Assembly: GCF_000970025.1 (NCBI RefSeq)
Contig: NZ_CP009528.1
Location: 2,219,168 to 2,283,167, forward strand
Direction of reading: 5' to 3'
DNA length: 64,000 nucleotides
From: Methanosarcina barkeri MS
GTDB taxonomy: Archaea; Halobacteriota; Methanosarcinia; Methanosarcinales; Methanosarcinaceae
Part shown: in pieces, positions 27,760 to 37,974 of the stretch
Position numbering within the stretch: the first letter of the stretch is position 1
How the letters are laid out: each line of letters opens with the position of its first letter
Notes under the pieces: generated by a model
What the model saw: only the letters and a program-made list of their open reading frames with translations
The model's database searches: none
What the model was told of the DNA's origin: nothing
Translations under genes and position numbers: made by a program

Positions 27760-29283
27760 TTACGACTGACCCTTCTTTATTAAAACCGGTGTTAGATGCT
27801 CTGGAATGCCGTGTAGCTGGATTTGTATACACCCAAATTTATATGCATCTTCAATGCTACGTCCTCCTCCTAATGCCTGGTAAAAACCAATAGCGAAGGC
27901 GATAGCAGCTTTATCACCGATTGCCCGGTTCATGCCAATGACATATTTGATGTGTTTAGCAATGGCTTTTGCCTGAATCTCTGCGTAACAAGCATTCAAT
28001 ACTACACAATTCACGTGATCACTAAATTGTTCAAATAATGCAGCCAAAGCATCGAGCTCGATTGGGTGAGCTTTCCCTGCCAAATCCTCAAAGCATAACG
28101 CACCTGTAGGTGTGCCATGACCGGAAAAATGGACGATTTGCGGCTGTGTATCAAGCAAAGCCTGGGATGTATCTGATGGACGAACTGACAATTGTGGCAA
28201 TTCTAATGTAAAGCGATCCCGAAATTTAGCCAATTTCAGTTTTTCTTGAATCTCTCGAAATTCTTCACCAAGTCTCAGGCGAGATTCATTAGTGGGATCA
28301 GCTGCTAAGAAGAGTATCGAAACTTTACCGGATTTTTCTTTAATTGGAAAAGACCGTCCATTTTTGATATGTATTTTTGTGGTATCACGATTGAAAGTCT
28401 CCCATCGTGTTTTCAATTCTGCAGAAAATTCATGACAATCGTGCCAGTATACCTGAATATGAAGATCCTCAAAATAACGATCCAGATATTTCTGAGCTTT
28501 TTCTTCATGGGTCTCAGAAACATTCCCTGGTACGAGCTGCACGGATATGTGCTTTCTACCCATGCTTATTTCTAAGTATTCATCAAGAATCCGGCAAAGA
28601 ACACGGAAATCCCAATCAGTTACCTTGTAGCCTATAAGAAGAAGAGATGAGCCTGTAAATGCCTCCTGAATACGTAGCGGAAGCAGGTTTTGATCCTTTG
28701 AAATGGCAGCAAGGAAGTCCAGATAGTCGTCCTCTGTTAGAACCAGTGACTCTGGTATTTTATAGCAGCCATGGAGGTGATATACTAAAGGTTTTTCTGG
28801 AGTTGGGTCGAAGTCTAGTGGCGTTGGTTTGCGTTGTATCAGGTATTCATTCCACCGACATATTTCCTGAATTGGTGTTTTGCCACGGCTTTTAAGGGCT
28901 TGCACCATAAGGTCATCGTAAGTTGTGGTAATATAAACTGAAAGTGGGAGATCGGCCAGTACTCCGTGAATTTCATCAGGAGTTTCAAAGTATTTTGGCG
29001 TGACTTCTTTTGACAGTTCGGTGATTCTATTACAAATCTCATCCCTTGGAAGCATTTCATCTTCTTCGGTCACAGCCACAAATTGAGCCACCCGTGCCAG
29101 GTTATAAGAATCTTCCATTGGGTAGTCATACTCTTCTGCCCACTCATTTGCAATCTGGAAAATAACAGAAATCTTTTCAGAACAGGCTCCAGATCCGAGA
29201 AAAGGAGTACACTTTCCATTCTTGATTCTCTTAAGAAGAATGTCCCAATCCTTCTCCTCCAGCATTTTTGGTATTATGAACAC
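27760..29283 (-). CDS. SIR2-like domain fused to CHAT (caspase-like) peptidase
   Basis: The N-terminal half (about 1-265) is SIR2-like: PFLGSGAC at 27-34 (NAD-binding loop), ITTTYDDLMVQA near 118, LVYHLHGCY at 166-174 and LLLIGYKVTDWDFRVL near 214. The usual Asn of the TTNYD motif is Thr here, so NADase activity is uncertain. The C-terminal part (about 320-507) is a CHAT peptidase with KVSILFLAADPTNESRLRL, catalytic His389 in HFSGHG and Cys432 in VVLNACYA. It could be a dual effector that depletes NAD or cleaves proteins when switched on by the STAND NTPase encoded 138 bp downstream. The start is GTG 29283 or ATG 29265. Confidence 0.88.
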   Translation of the reverse strand: MFIIPKMLEEKDWDILLKRIKNGKCTPFLGSGACSEKISVIFQIANEWAEEYDYPMEDSYNLARVAQFVAVTEEDEMLPRDEICNRITELSKEVTPKYFETPDEIHGVLADLPLSVYITTTYDDLMVQALKSRGKTPIQEICRWNEYLIQRKPTPLDFDPTPEKPLVYHLHGCYKIPESLVLTEDDYLDFLAAISKDQNLLPLRIQEAFTGSSLLLIGYKVTDWDFRVLCRILDEYLEISMGRKHISVQLVPGNVSETHEEKAQKYLDRYFEDLHIQVYWHDCHEFSAELKTRWETFNRDTTKIHIKNGRSFPIKEKSGKVSILFLAADPTNESRLRLGEEFREIQEKLKLAKFRDRFTLELPQLSVRPSDTSQALLDTQPQIVHFSGHGTPTGALCFEDLAGKAHPIELDALAALFEQFSDHVNCVVLNACYAEIQAKAIAKHIKYVIGMNRAIGDKAAIAFAIGFYQALGGGRSIEDAYKFGCIQIQLHGIPEHLTPVLIKKGQS

Positions 29284-29417
29284 CTTCCAGAAAGTTAAAT
29301 TATCTTCTCAGTTTTTCTCGTGTTTATTCCCCCAATAACCTTTATTTCCACTCACCTGTGTCTTGTAAGCAGATAAAAATCAGGACAGAATGGAAATGTT
29401 TTCAACTCCTCTCTTTC

Positions 29418-29744
29418 TCAACTCTTCCAGGTCAAAGTCACATTAAAATTAGCACCCGTACCTGCTGCTATAAACATACCGGCTTTTAAATCCATTGAAA
29501 TACCAAAAGAAACTTGAACTTCTTCCGGTTGCTTACTGATGTCTTTTAACCGATTCAATACGGTATTAGCAACAGGCTTTACAATACCAAGAGATTCTTC
29601 AAATGTCTGATTTGTGATATTTACTATCTCATGAGATGTAGATGAACGTGAAACACGAGTTGTTTCCTCTTCAACTTCAGCTTCTTCTGCTTCGATTAAT
29701 ACAGTACTACCGTCTTCCAGAGTAAATTTTACAAGGCGTTTCAT
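29418..29744 (-). CDS. Trypco1-type (trypsin-co-occurring domain 1, CU044_2847 family) small protein
   Basis: The 108-residue protein begins VKFTLEDGSTVLIEAEEAE, has a helix with FEESLGIVKPVANTVLNRL, and ends GMFIAAGTGANFNVTLTW. That strand-helix-strand pattern is diagnostic of the trypsin-co-occurring domain found next to predicted conflict-system effectors. In such cassettes it is thought to link sensing and effector activation; its direct role is unknown. It is the first gene of the apparent three-gene minus-strand unit, 134 bp before the SIR2-CHAT gene, with a TATA element about 60 bp upstream. A weak GTGAT ribosome site precedes the ATG. Confidence 0.8.
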   Translation of the reverse strand: MKRLVKFTLEDGSTVLIEAEEAEVEEETTRVSRSSTSHEIVNITNQTFEESLGIVKPVANTVLNRLKDISKQPEEVQVSFGISMDLKAGMFIAAGTGANFNVTLTWKS

Positions 29745-29803
29745 AGAATATCACAATTTGAAATATTTATATTCAGTGCAGCATTTTTATTGAATAATTG
29801 AAG

Positions 29804-29818
29804 TATATTTATAAATAT
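29804..29818 (-). promoter_or_regulatory. TATA box candidate for the conflict cassette
   Basis: The minus-strand sequence TATTTATAAATATA fits the archaeal box A and lies 60-75 bp before the Trypco1 start, the expected place for an operon promoter with a short leader. Confidence 0.45.
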
Positions 29819-30014
29819 AGAGGAAATAATTATTGAATTAACAAGAAAAAGAAGTCAGAAATACAGATAAAAAGCTAGTTATAAAAAATTAAAATTATTT
29901 ATAAAAAATTTATCCTTTATCTTTGCTTTTTGCCAGAAAAACTGTAAGTAGAGCAGTTCTTCTCATCACGGTTCTTCTCAACACGTTTTTTCCTGTAATA
30001 AACTATTATAAACG

Positions 30015-30401
30015 CTATTTTTTCTCCCTGAACCTTCCCAGGTATCCGAAGAAATCAAATTTGTTTTCAGCTTTTTTGCCTTCGATTTTGTTCTTTTCTA
30101 TCACTTTGAATCTTTTATCTATAATATATTCTCCAATTGGATTAACGAAACCAAGCAGTATTCCCAATCCTGTAAAAATATACAACACTGTAAAAAGTTT
30201 CCCTATATCTGTTTTAGGAGCTAAGTCCCCGTAACCCACTGTTGCCAGAGTGATAACCGAAAAATAGAATGAGTCAAGCCATCTCCAGCCTTCAACTCTA
30301 TGGTAAAAAATAGTGCCTACAGAAAGGGTGAGCACAGCTAAGTAAAGAAGAGACCTGAACTTCGGATCTTTAAGTAATGTTCCTAATGTCTTTATAAACA
30401 T
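30015..30401 (-). CDS. Two-helix potassium channel (Ion_trans_2 type)
   Basis: The roughly 128-residue protein has two membrane helices (about 19-33 and 66-85) around a pore loop with the selectivity filter TLATVGYGDLAP. That is the minimal KcsA-like K+ channel layout, expected to work as a tetramer in the cytoplasmic membrane. A short basic C-terminal tail with many Lys residues replaces the RCK/TrkA-N regulatory domain of larger archaeal channels. ATG 30401 is preferred to TTG 30404. No clear ribosome binding site is seen, so a leaderless transcript is possible. Confidence 0.88.
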   Translation of the reverse strand: MFIKTLGTLLKDPKFRSLLYLAVLTLSVGTIFYHRVEGWRWLDSFYFSVITLATVGYGDLAPKTDIGKLFTVLYIFTGLGILLGFVNPIGEYIIDKRFKVIEKNKIEGKKAENKFDFFGYLGRFREKK

Positions 30402-30519
30402 CAAGAATGTGAAAAGAAAAGGAATCGTTATCTTTCCTCCAGACTATAGTTTCAATCAAAGATTAACGAGAAATTTGTGCAGATCCATAAGCTATCATTT
30501 AACCGGACTGCTGGTACTT

Positions 30520-30648
30520 TTAAAAACATGGGCTTTCAATCCTATCCCACTTCCTGAAGCTCTGTCGTAGCAAGTAAAGGGCAGGAGGCATCAGCACGAG
30601 GTTTATAAGCACATAGTACGGGCCAAACATTGACAGGATTTACGTTAG
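30520..30648 (-). pseudogene. Membrane protein fragment, probably the ABC permease end
   Basis: The frame reads SMFGPYYVLINLVLMPPALY then LLRQSFRKWDRIESP before its stop. It is a single hydrophobic helix and basic tail with no start. It lies downstream of the broken ABC ATPase in the same direction, so it is probably what remains of its permease. Confidence 0.45.
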
Positions 30649-30772
30649 TTTTTGTGATACCTGATTTTATTTGAAGCAATTTTTACTCTTGTTATTGCGC
30701 CATTTTTACGCTCGTTTTTGTGACAGTTTGTGAATTCTATGTGATAAAAAAGTCTCACATCCTGTAATTTTA

Positions 30773-31520
30773 TTATGCACAATGTTCAGGTGTAATCAAA
30801 CCGATGTCGGAATTCTCTGATTGGCTCACCAGTTTCAGGAAGAACTCTTCAAAATTCCTTTCCTGAAGGCAGGATCGTTCAGGCGGCCTGTATAGACCAG
30901 CTTTCCTTTATAAATGATCCCAATGGCTGGTACAGATCTGTTTTGTAATTTCGAGAATATGTGTTGAAATAAAAACTGTTCCTCCGTTTTTCACGTGGCC
31001 TGCGAGAAAATTCTTTACTTTTCTCTGCTACAGGGTCAAGATTGATTTGAGACTCGACGATAATTACGAGTTCCGGCTCATGCAGGAAAGCCTGGGCAAA
31101 TATCAATTTCTGCCTTGTACCTCTTGAGAGGTCTTTACACAGTGAATTTTTCTGGTCACCAAAATCCAGGAATTCAAACCATTTTTCACAGGCTTTCTCA
31201 TAGTTTTCCATTTTCCGGATCTTTGCAACAAAATATAGATATTCTTCGGCCGTTAAAAAACTTGAGTGAGTTTCCTGCTCAGGAACAATACCTGCAAGTT
31301 CTCGAACCCGAATAGGGTCTTCGAGCACATCCACTCCCAGCATCCTAACTGAACCGGAGGTTGGTTTTATTTGACCGGTAAGCATTTTGATCATGGTTGT
31401 TTTTCCTGATCCGTTAGAGCCCAGAAACCCAAAAAGCTCACCTTTTCCAATTGAAAGGGAAATGACATTTACTGCCTTTATACTTCCGTAGGATTTAGAA
31501 AGGTTTCTTACTTCAATCAT
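30773..31520 (-). pseudogene. ABC transporter ATPase, multiply frameshifted
   Basis: The start ATG 31520 has a good GGAG site, and the first 150 residues are normal: MIEVRNLSKSYGSIKAVN, Walker A GSNGSGKTT and signature LSRGTRQKL. The Walker B region reads LVIIVESQINLDP, with the catalytic-site Asp replaced by Val. The frame is then lost. Pieces continue in other frames as NFLAGHVKNGGTVFISTHIL, IIYKGKLVYTGRLNDPAF and NFEEFFLKLVSQSENSD, so at least three indels have occurred. It resembles CcmA/ABC-2 type exporters. The upstream ATG at 31574 is not the family start. Confidence 0.85.
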
Positions 31521-31574
31521 CTTTAAGGCTCCTGAAAGCTCGATATTTACAGGCAAATAAATATATAATGCCAA

Positions 31575-31965
31575 TCATATGGCAAATTAATAGATATTAA
31601 AGTAAATCAGAGTAAATTAAGGAATATAAAAATATAATATAGTAAATTAGTACATATTAGTGTATATTATAGTAAATTAAAGTAAATCAGGGTAAATTAT
31701 ATAGTAATTAGCTATAGTAAGAACCACAAAGTAAAAATTTAGTATAAGTACATACTGTCTAAAAATATATAAAAGAGTTTCGGAAAATATTTTTGAATTT
31801 AATTCAGAACAGGAATGAGATTATTTGAGATGAGATTATTTGAGTTGTGGCAGAAGAAAAAATGAAAAAGGTTTAAATTGAAATTATTTCAGAATAAAGC
31901 AAAACGCAATTTTATTAAAAATTATTTATTAAAATAATCGTATTAAAAAGTTTATTAAAATAATG
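31575..31965. other. AT-rich intergenic region with short AGTAAATTA repeats
   Basis: From 31603 to 31712 the motif AGTAAATTA or AGTAAATCA recurs about eight times at irregular spacing. No gene is seen; it separates the ABC remnant from the end of the PPK2 gene. Confidence 0.5.
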
Positions 31966-33474
31966 TTATTTTTTCAGTCCTTTTTCAATTGCTTCAACAA
32001 TACTTCTCAGTACTTTGATTCGAGAGTATCGTTTGTCGTTTGATTCTACAATAACCCACTGGGCATTTATTGTGCTTGTTTTCTGAAGCATCTCATCAAC
32101 TGCGATTTTATAATCCTCCCATCTGTTCCTGTTCCGCCAGTCTTCGTCTGTAATTTTCCATTTTTTCTCAGGGTCATGTTGCCGGCTGTTAAAACGTTCC
32201 AGTTGAATTTCCTTATCAATGTGAAGCCAAAACTTAACTACAATTGCTCCGGCCTGTGTCAGGATTTCTTCAAATTCATTGATCTCCCTGTAAGCTCTTT
32301 TCCATTCGTCCTCGCTGCAAAAGCCTTCAATTCTTTCTACCATGACGCGGCCGTACCAACTCCGATCAAAAATTGTTATATGGCCGGCTCTCGGGATTCC
32401 TTCACAGAAACGCCAGAGGTAATGATGGGCTTTTTCGATATCATTCGGCGAACCCACAGGGACTACCCTGTAGAGCCTGGGATTTAGATTTTCTACAAAG
32501 CGGTAGATGTTTCCCCCTTTGCCAGCAGCGTCCCAGCCTTCAAAGACCACAACCAGAGGATGCTTGTTCTCAAAAAGCTTATACTGGAGGTCTGTAAGTT
32601 TTTGTTGGTATAATTTTTTTGATTTCTTATATTCATCGGCATCTATCTTTTTGGAGAGGTCAATTTTTTCCAGGATGGAATTGTTAAGCTGAGGGACCTC
32701 TGGAGTTTCAGTATCCAGATATTTGAGGGTCTTTTCAGCCGGTATTCTAGTTGCCTGTTCAATAGAAGCTTCAATCGCATGGATGGCCGTCGTCATAATT
32801 TTTAAAGTTGCAAAGTTCCTGTCATTAGCTTCTACAATTGTCCAGGGGGCATAAGGCATATCGGTCTTCTCTAAGATCCTCTCGACAAGCGGCAGATACT
32901 CATTGTATTTATGGATGAAATCAAGATCCTGCCTTGCTTCATCCTCGTACTCGTCAAATATCGGGATATCAACTTTTTTAAGGTCTTTAAAACGTTCTTT
33001 ATGCTCTTTTTCACTGATGTGAAGGAAAACTTTTATTATAAGATACCCATCATCGGCAAGTTGTCGCTCAAAATAGTTTATTTCTTCCAGGTATTTCCCC
33101 AGTTCTTCTTCAGATTTGTTCTTTTCCAGACACTCTATGATTGCCCTGCTGTACCAGCTCCTATCAAAGATTCCAATCTTTCCTCTCACAGGAACCCTGG
33201 ACCAGTAGCGTACAATAAAGGGCTTAAGGAGTTCTTCATAGCAGGGCTTGGTCATTGTGTGAAAATCGTATCCTCTGGGGTCCAGAGAAATAATAAAACG
33301 GTTGATATCCTCTGCCATTCCGGATACGTGCCAGCCTTCAAAAACGAGAATAACAGGTATCTTCAAATCCCAGGCTTTGCGCTGTAGTTCTCCGAGCTTG
33401 GCTTTAAATGCTTTATGATTTTTTTTGTACTCAGCAGTTGTTATTGTTTTGGAGAGATCAATTTTTTCAAGCAT
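31966..33474 (-). CDS. ppk2: Two-domain polyphosphate kinase 2 (polyphosphate:AMP phosphotransferase type)
   Basis: The 502-residue protein holds two PPK2 domains in tandem. The C-terminal one (about 268-502) is intact, with Walker A EGWDAAGKGG at 312-321 and FDRSWYGR as the Walker B/lid region. The N-terminal one (1-245) keeps the fold, with FDRSWYSR, but its P-loop is degenerate (EGWHVSGMAEDI at 46-57), as in class II PPK2 enzymes that make ADP from AMP and polyphosphate. It would act in the cytoplasm in energy storage or nucleotide salvage. It stands alone, with a large AT-rich region upstream. Confidence 0.92.
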   Translation of the reverse strand: MLEKIDLSKTITTAEYKKNHKAFKAKLGELQRKAWDLKIPVILVFEGWHVSGMAEDINRFIISLDPRGYDFHTMTKPCYEELLKPFIVRYWSRVPVRGKIGIFDRSWYSRAIIECLEKNKSEEELGKYLEEINYFERQLADDGYLIIKVFLHISEKEHKERFKDLKKVDIPIFDEYEDEARQDLDFIHKYNEYLPLVERILEKTDMPYAPWTIVEANDRNFATLKIMTTAIHAIEASIEQATRIPAEKTLKYLDTETPEVPQLNNSILEKIDLSKKIDADEYKKSKKLYQQKLTDLQYKLFENKHPLVVVFEGWDAAGKGGNIYRFVENLNPRLYRVVPVGSPNDIEKAHHYLWRFCEGIPRAGHITIFDRSWYGRVMVERIEGFCSEDEWKRAYREINEFEEILTQAGAIVVKFWLHIDKEIQLERFNSRQHDPEKKWKITDEDWRNRNRWEDYKIAVDEMLQKTSTINAQWVIVESNDKRYSRIKVLRSIVEAIEKGLKK

Positions 33475-34548
33475 AAGGAACCCTGTTTATTTTTTTAAAA
33501 TAGAGAAGTATCTCAGTATTAATTAATATTGATACCAAGTTCATAAGATATAATTTAGAGGACAGAATAACTTACTAAATAGATATAATATATAATATTA
33601 TTAATTTAGTTTTGCTTTCTTGCAGATGTTAACTTCTTTTCAATTAACATATTATTAATTGTCTGATTCAATAAGTTGAGAATATTTAGACTAGATTAAT
33701 GAAAAATAATAGAACTTTTGATTGCGGAACAAAATATTCGTTTCATGCAATGTTCTCTTTTATGAGTCTATACAAACAAAACAGTAAATTATTTTATAAA
33801 TATAGCTTAATAATATACAGATTCTATGTATATATATTATGTTTATCCAATATATATTGGTTTTATTAGATATACCTTAGTTTTATTCCTATATATAACT
33901 CGTTTAATAGTTTATATTAAATAGTATTAGAAAAACTATTAATATTTAAAATATCAATTTATTTTAGCATAATTTTTATCGTATACTTAACTTCACATTA
34001 CAATATTTTATAAACTATCTTATGCTCTAAAATATGTTTTCAATGCTATGTAATTTGTGTAGCATGTAAAAAATTATTATATATACTTAGTTAAAAACAT
34101 TCAATACAAAACAGCTTATTAAGTAACTATTTTATTTTGTAACTTCCTACCCTTAACACAATTAGAAACATTTTAAGATATATGTTTAAATGTACTAATT
34201 ATACAGCTATAAATTAACCACATAATTAACCACATGTAAAAACTACATATTAAGTTACATACATTAAGTTAAGTAATTTAAAAATAAACACAAAATAAGC
34301 GCTCTTTTTTAAAGTTTATAATTTATTATATACTATATTATAGTTTCTTAAAAGTATTACAAATAGCAATTATTTTAGTGATTATTAAATAGAAAATATA
34401 TATCTAAGTAGATCTTTAAAGTTAGTTACTCAATAAAACAAACATATATAACAAACAAATGAATTTGTTTCAAAATTCCACACATAAAAATATTTCAAAA
34501 GATATTTAAATAACATCTATTTTTTATGATTAATACTTTTTATAAAAG

Positions 34549-34602
<54 letters not shown>

Positions 34603-34754
34603 ATACTATATTTATAATATAATCTTTTAAGCAAATGGTGTACACTAATTATGTTAAATCTTAGCAAAAACACATAGCAATGAATTGGACAAAAGATATA
34701 CTAATAATATTTATGGTAACAAAATAAACAAGAATAACTACATTTCAAAATCTC

Positions 34755-34925
34755 GACCTTTTTATTTTTTACTTGGAAAATAGTTCCAATTCTCATAGTA
34801 TATAGGCATAAACACCTTTTAGATTCTTCATCTTTTTTCTTTCATGACTTTGTGTATTTACTCTTCCGGTTGTCGGCCAAATACTCCATATTCATATAGT
34901 TCTTGTAATAAGTGACTTCACAAAA
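34755..34925 (-). pseudogene. Possible transposase remnant
   Basis: Several minus-strand frames together read LQELYEYGVFG, HKVMKEKR, NLKGVYAYIL and ENWNYFPSK. This vaguely resembles the C-terminal core of PiggyBac/DDE_Tnp_1_7-type transposases. It is too decayed to be sure. Confidence 0.25.
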
Positions 34926-35722
34926 TTAGGGTCTAAAAACTATTCTGTAAAAATTTGCAGTTGTGTTCCTATAGTACCTAAGAATAAACTTATTTTTAGA
35001 TGGTTGGAACCTGTAAAAATGTTTCAAAAAACAAACAACATAAAATACTTTCATCGTTATGCATATAAGTTATAAACTGATATTTTACTTATTACAAAAG
35101 TAGAACTTTGTTCACTCAGCAGGAGTTTCCAGACATAATTAGGAAAACAAGGGAATAGGCATTGCAGAATAAGTTAGTTTTTTGTATATTTAACTGTAAA
35201 TTTCTCTTAGTTTTTCAGTTCTGTTTTTTATTTTTATATATTGCTTATATATTTATTGGAGATTTTAAATGATATTCCCTTTTTATGTTCATATATTTAT
35301 ATATTCTTTTTTGACTTTATTAGTGTAGACTTATTAAGTGAAAAACTAATAAAGAAACATACTAACAATTCAATTAATTTTCTGCAAAAATGTATAAAAC
35401 TCATCGCTCAAAATTATATATATTTGAGTTATGTATAAAATTATTCATGCTCTTAAATCTATATAATATCACCTAATATAAATTTACGATTTAAATAAAT
35501 TATATTTATATATTATTTAAAATATAATTTAAAAATTAATATTTTAATTTAATAATTTTTAAATATATAATATGTTTTTATTTATAAAATATAAATTTAA
35601 TAATTATTATATAATAAACTGTATAAAAATGTTCTTTTTTTGTATTATTATACAATTACAATTAATAAATAGTAAATTAAAGTGCTTGATTCTACAAAAA
35701 ATAGGAAAAATATGTAACTAAA

Positions 35723-36187
35723 TTATAATGCCAGCTCAAGGTCAAATATTTCTTCAAAAAGTTTGTATTTTTTACGGGCCCTGTACAGGTACTGACGGAT
35801 GGGAGTTTCATCTCTTGCCCTAGCAAAAAGAGCTTCGATTTCCCCTCTGGAGAAGACGGCTTCAAGCTTTTTCATGGGAATTGACTCAAGACCTTTCCAG
35901 TCATCGATCCTCTGATTACTTATAGGAATTGGAACTGGAAGCAAGGATACCTGGACCTCATCTACCCAGTTCCATTCAGAATCATAGATGTTTGCAGAAA
36001 AAGCTCCGCAAGAAATGCATTTTGTTACTACTATGGTTCTTTCTCCCGCCTTGTGATAGCTAAGGCTCATAAGTATGGAGTCGCATCTGGTGCAGTTACC
36101 AATCTCATTTTCTTCCAGGCTATAAGCATGTATCTGGTTCTCTCCAATGTATAGATCATTTCCTTTAAGATCATAGCTGTATTCCAT
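35723..36187 (-). CDS. Zinc-ribbon protein of unknown function
   Basis: About 154 residues. The first half is a beta-rich zinc ribbon with CTRC near residue 32 and CISC near 57 (CxxC pairs 25 apart). The second half is helical and basic, ending RQYLYRARKKYKLFEEIFDL. ATG 36187 is chosen over GTG 36196 because AGGAGTG lies just before it. The mix of zinc ribbon and basic helices suggests nucleic acid or protein binding, but I do not recognise the family. It faces away from the AT-rich desert downstream. Confidence 0.65.
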   Translation of the reverse strand: MEYSYDLKGNDLYIGENQIHAYSLEENEIGNCTRCDSILMSLSYHKAGERTIVVTKCISCGAFSANIYDSEWNWVDEVQVSLLPVPIPISNQRIDDWKGLESIPMKKLEAVFSRGEIEALFARARDETPIRQYLYRARKKYKLFEEIFDLELAL

Positions 36188-37032
36188 ATTATTCACTCCT
36201 GGATGAGGTTGAGAGGGTCAATGCTATTGGCTTTGGACTTTTCTTAGTTTTTACTCTCTGTCTTTGTAAAGGTTATATATCTATTAATATTAATCCCCTT
36301 TTATGCAGACTTTTGGCTTCAAGGACATACGGTGGTTCCTCTCTTCGATTTTTCAGTTTCATCACTTTATATTACCGCACCACTTAAATTTTAGTTCCAA
36401 CATTCTCATTGCGACCTGATACATTTTATCTGAAACTTTTTGTCTTGTTCTTATACATCGTCTAAAGAACATTTTGATGAAAAACTTGCTTGTATAGTGA
36501 GTTTTTAGAGATTTTGTGCAGGTTAATCGTTTAATCGTTTAATTTTAAACTTCTCATATAGGTCCGGAAAATTGTAGTTATGACTTTTGGAACATGTAAA
36601 AACTGGACCAGTAAAAACTGGACCGTTTTAGTGAATTTAACGCAAACTTAATATATTGTTATAAGTAACTAATAGCACGTCTTAATAAATATGTTAAATG
36701 AGTATTCAAAAATATCTCTTAAAAATGAGAGTTTATATTTTTATAAATATAACATGTATACTAAAAAATTAGTAATAAATGTGCAAAATGCCTACATTTA
36801 CATTGAAATATTTATAAAATATTTAAATTATGTTTGTCGCGGGTGGGGCACAAAAACCGATATATCAGAGAAAGACCATACTATGTATACAAAAACTGGA
36901 TTTTAAGTTAAGTAGAATTGTTTATGGATATCAATTTTTTCGTGTCCATCCCCCTCACAACGAATAAATTTAAAAATCTATATATAGATCTATAACTTAC
37001 ATAGTTTACTACATCAGTAAAGGTGGTAATTA
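36188..37032. other. Intergenic region, promoter of the DUF2551 gene at its right end
   Basis: No gene is supported. A direct repeat of GTAAAAACTGGACC occurs at about 36596-36625. A box-A-like CTATATATAGATC near 36978 precedes the DUF2551 gene by about 45 bp. A 71-codon open frame at 36691 lacks a ribosome binding site and family features. Confidence 0.5.
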
Positions 37033-37362
37033 ATGGTATCCATCCGAGCTAAAATTAAATCCAGGTTAGAGAAATTTCTAGAAGTTGATACCAGTGGATA
37101 TCGAAGGACAATCCTGTGTATCTTCATCAAGGTAAAAAAAGCGACTATTGACGAATTACATGAAATGCTTACAAGCAAGTATAATGTATCTCGAAATACG
37201 GTCGCATCCATGGTAGGATATATCCATTCGAAGCTTGGAATTCTAAGGGCGCATAAAGAATCCTATAAAACCCCTATGGTTTACTTTTTGAGGGAAGAAT
37301 ATGTAGACTTGCTAATGAAGATTGTAACTTCACCTAAAGCACCTACTGAATTCACGACTTGA
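37033..37362 (+). CDS. DUF2551 family protein (winged-helix-like)
   Basis: The 109-residue protein reads IKSRLEKFLEVDTSGYRRTI, then a helix-turn-helix-like VSRNTVASMVGYIHSKLGIL and a C-terminal strand pair TPMVYFLREEY. It matches the archaeal DUF2551 family, thought to be a small DNA-binding winged helix. AAAGGTGG gives a strong ribosome binding site. It is followed after 37 bp by another predicted HTH protein on the same strand, so the two may be co-transcribed regulators. Confidence 0.75.
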   Translation: MVSIRAKIKSRLEKFLEVDTSGYRRTILCIFIKVKKATIDELHEMLTSKYNVSRNTVASMVGYIHSKLGILRAHKESYKTPMVYFLREEYVDLLMKIVTSPKAPTEFTT

Positions 37363-37399
37363 TAAGTTTACTATTACACCCAAAAATATCTGATGGACA

Positions 37400-37801
37400 A
37401 TGTCACTCGTTAAAAACGCACCCAGAACGGCAACGACTATTGTTGTAAGATCGGATTCCAATTCTCGAATAAGCCACTCAAGGGATCCATATTACACCCT
37501 TATGCGGCGCATTTTTCAAGAAGATGCCACTGCTGCTAGAGGTCAGAAGTTTCTGACTCTGGTGGAAGAGCGTCAGGTTGCTGGAAGTGCTATCCAGACT
37601 AATGAATGGAAAAACCTTCTTGAAGAACTTCAGATCGGGCGTGCTTCATTTTATGCGATGCGCAACAAGCTGCTTGGAGCCGGGTTGATTTCGATAAAAA
37701 ATAAGGAGTACAGGCTTTCAGGTCAGTTCTCAAAGGATCTTTTAGATATGGCCAGCTGGTGGTGGACCGCAGTTCTCAACCAGCCTGAGGAGAGCCTTTA
37801 A
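37400..37801 (+). CDS. Archaeal winged-helix-like protein, unknown function
   Basis: The 133-residue protein has a polar N-terminal tail (about 1-28) and a helical core with [20 protein letters not shown] then [19 protein letters not shown], which has the look of a winged helix with its wing. An aromatic SWWWTAV segment lies near the C-terminus. It could be a partner of the DUF2551 protein encoded just upstream. No clear ribosome binding site is seen at ATG 37400. The family is not recognised by name. Confidence 0.6.
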   Translation: MSLVKNAPRTATTIVVRSDSNSRISHSRDPYYTLMRRIFQEDATAARGQKFLTLVEERQVAGSAIQTNEWKNLLEELQIGRASFYAMRNKLLGAGLISIKNKEYRLSGQFSKDLLDMASWWWTAVLNQPEESL

Positions 37802-37900
37802 AAGAATAATTCTTCTTTTTTCATTTGACTTATTCATTTAAATCTTTCATTTAAATCTTTCATTTAATTTTAAAATTCCCAGGCACTTCAGCCGAAAGGT

Positions 37901-37912
37901 ATTTATATAAAA
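37901..37912 (+). promoter_or_regulatory. TATA box upstream of tRNA-Gln
   Basis: ATTTATATAAAA matches archaeal box A and lies about 63-74 bp before the tRNA, allowing a processed 5' leader. Confidence 0.5.
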
Positions 37913-37974
37913 TCTTCCTTTAGAAGATACGCTTCAGGGCGAAAGAAATGCGCCCCACAGCGAAAAATCATCGA

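Noticed and set aside
35241..35438. 65-codon open frame in the AT-rich desert
   Set aside because: AT-driven composition, no ribosome binding site, no family features.
36691..36906. 71-codon open frame
   Set aside because: Tyr/Ile/Lys-rich by base composition and lacks a ribosome binding site.
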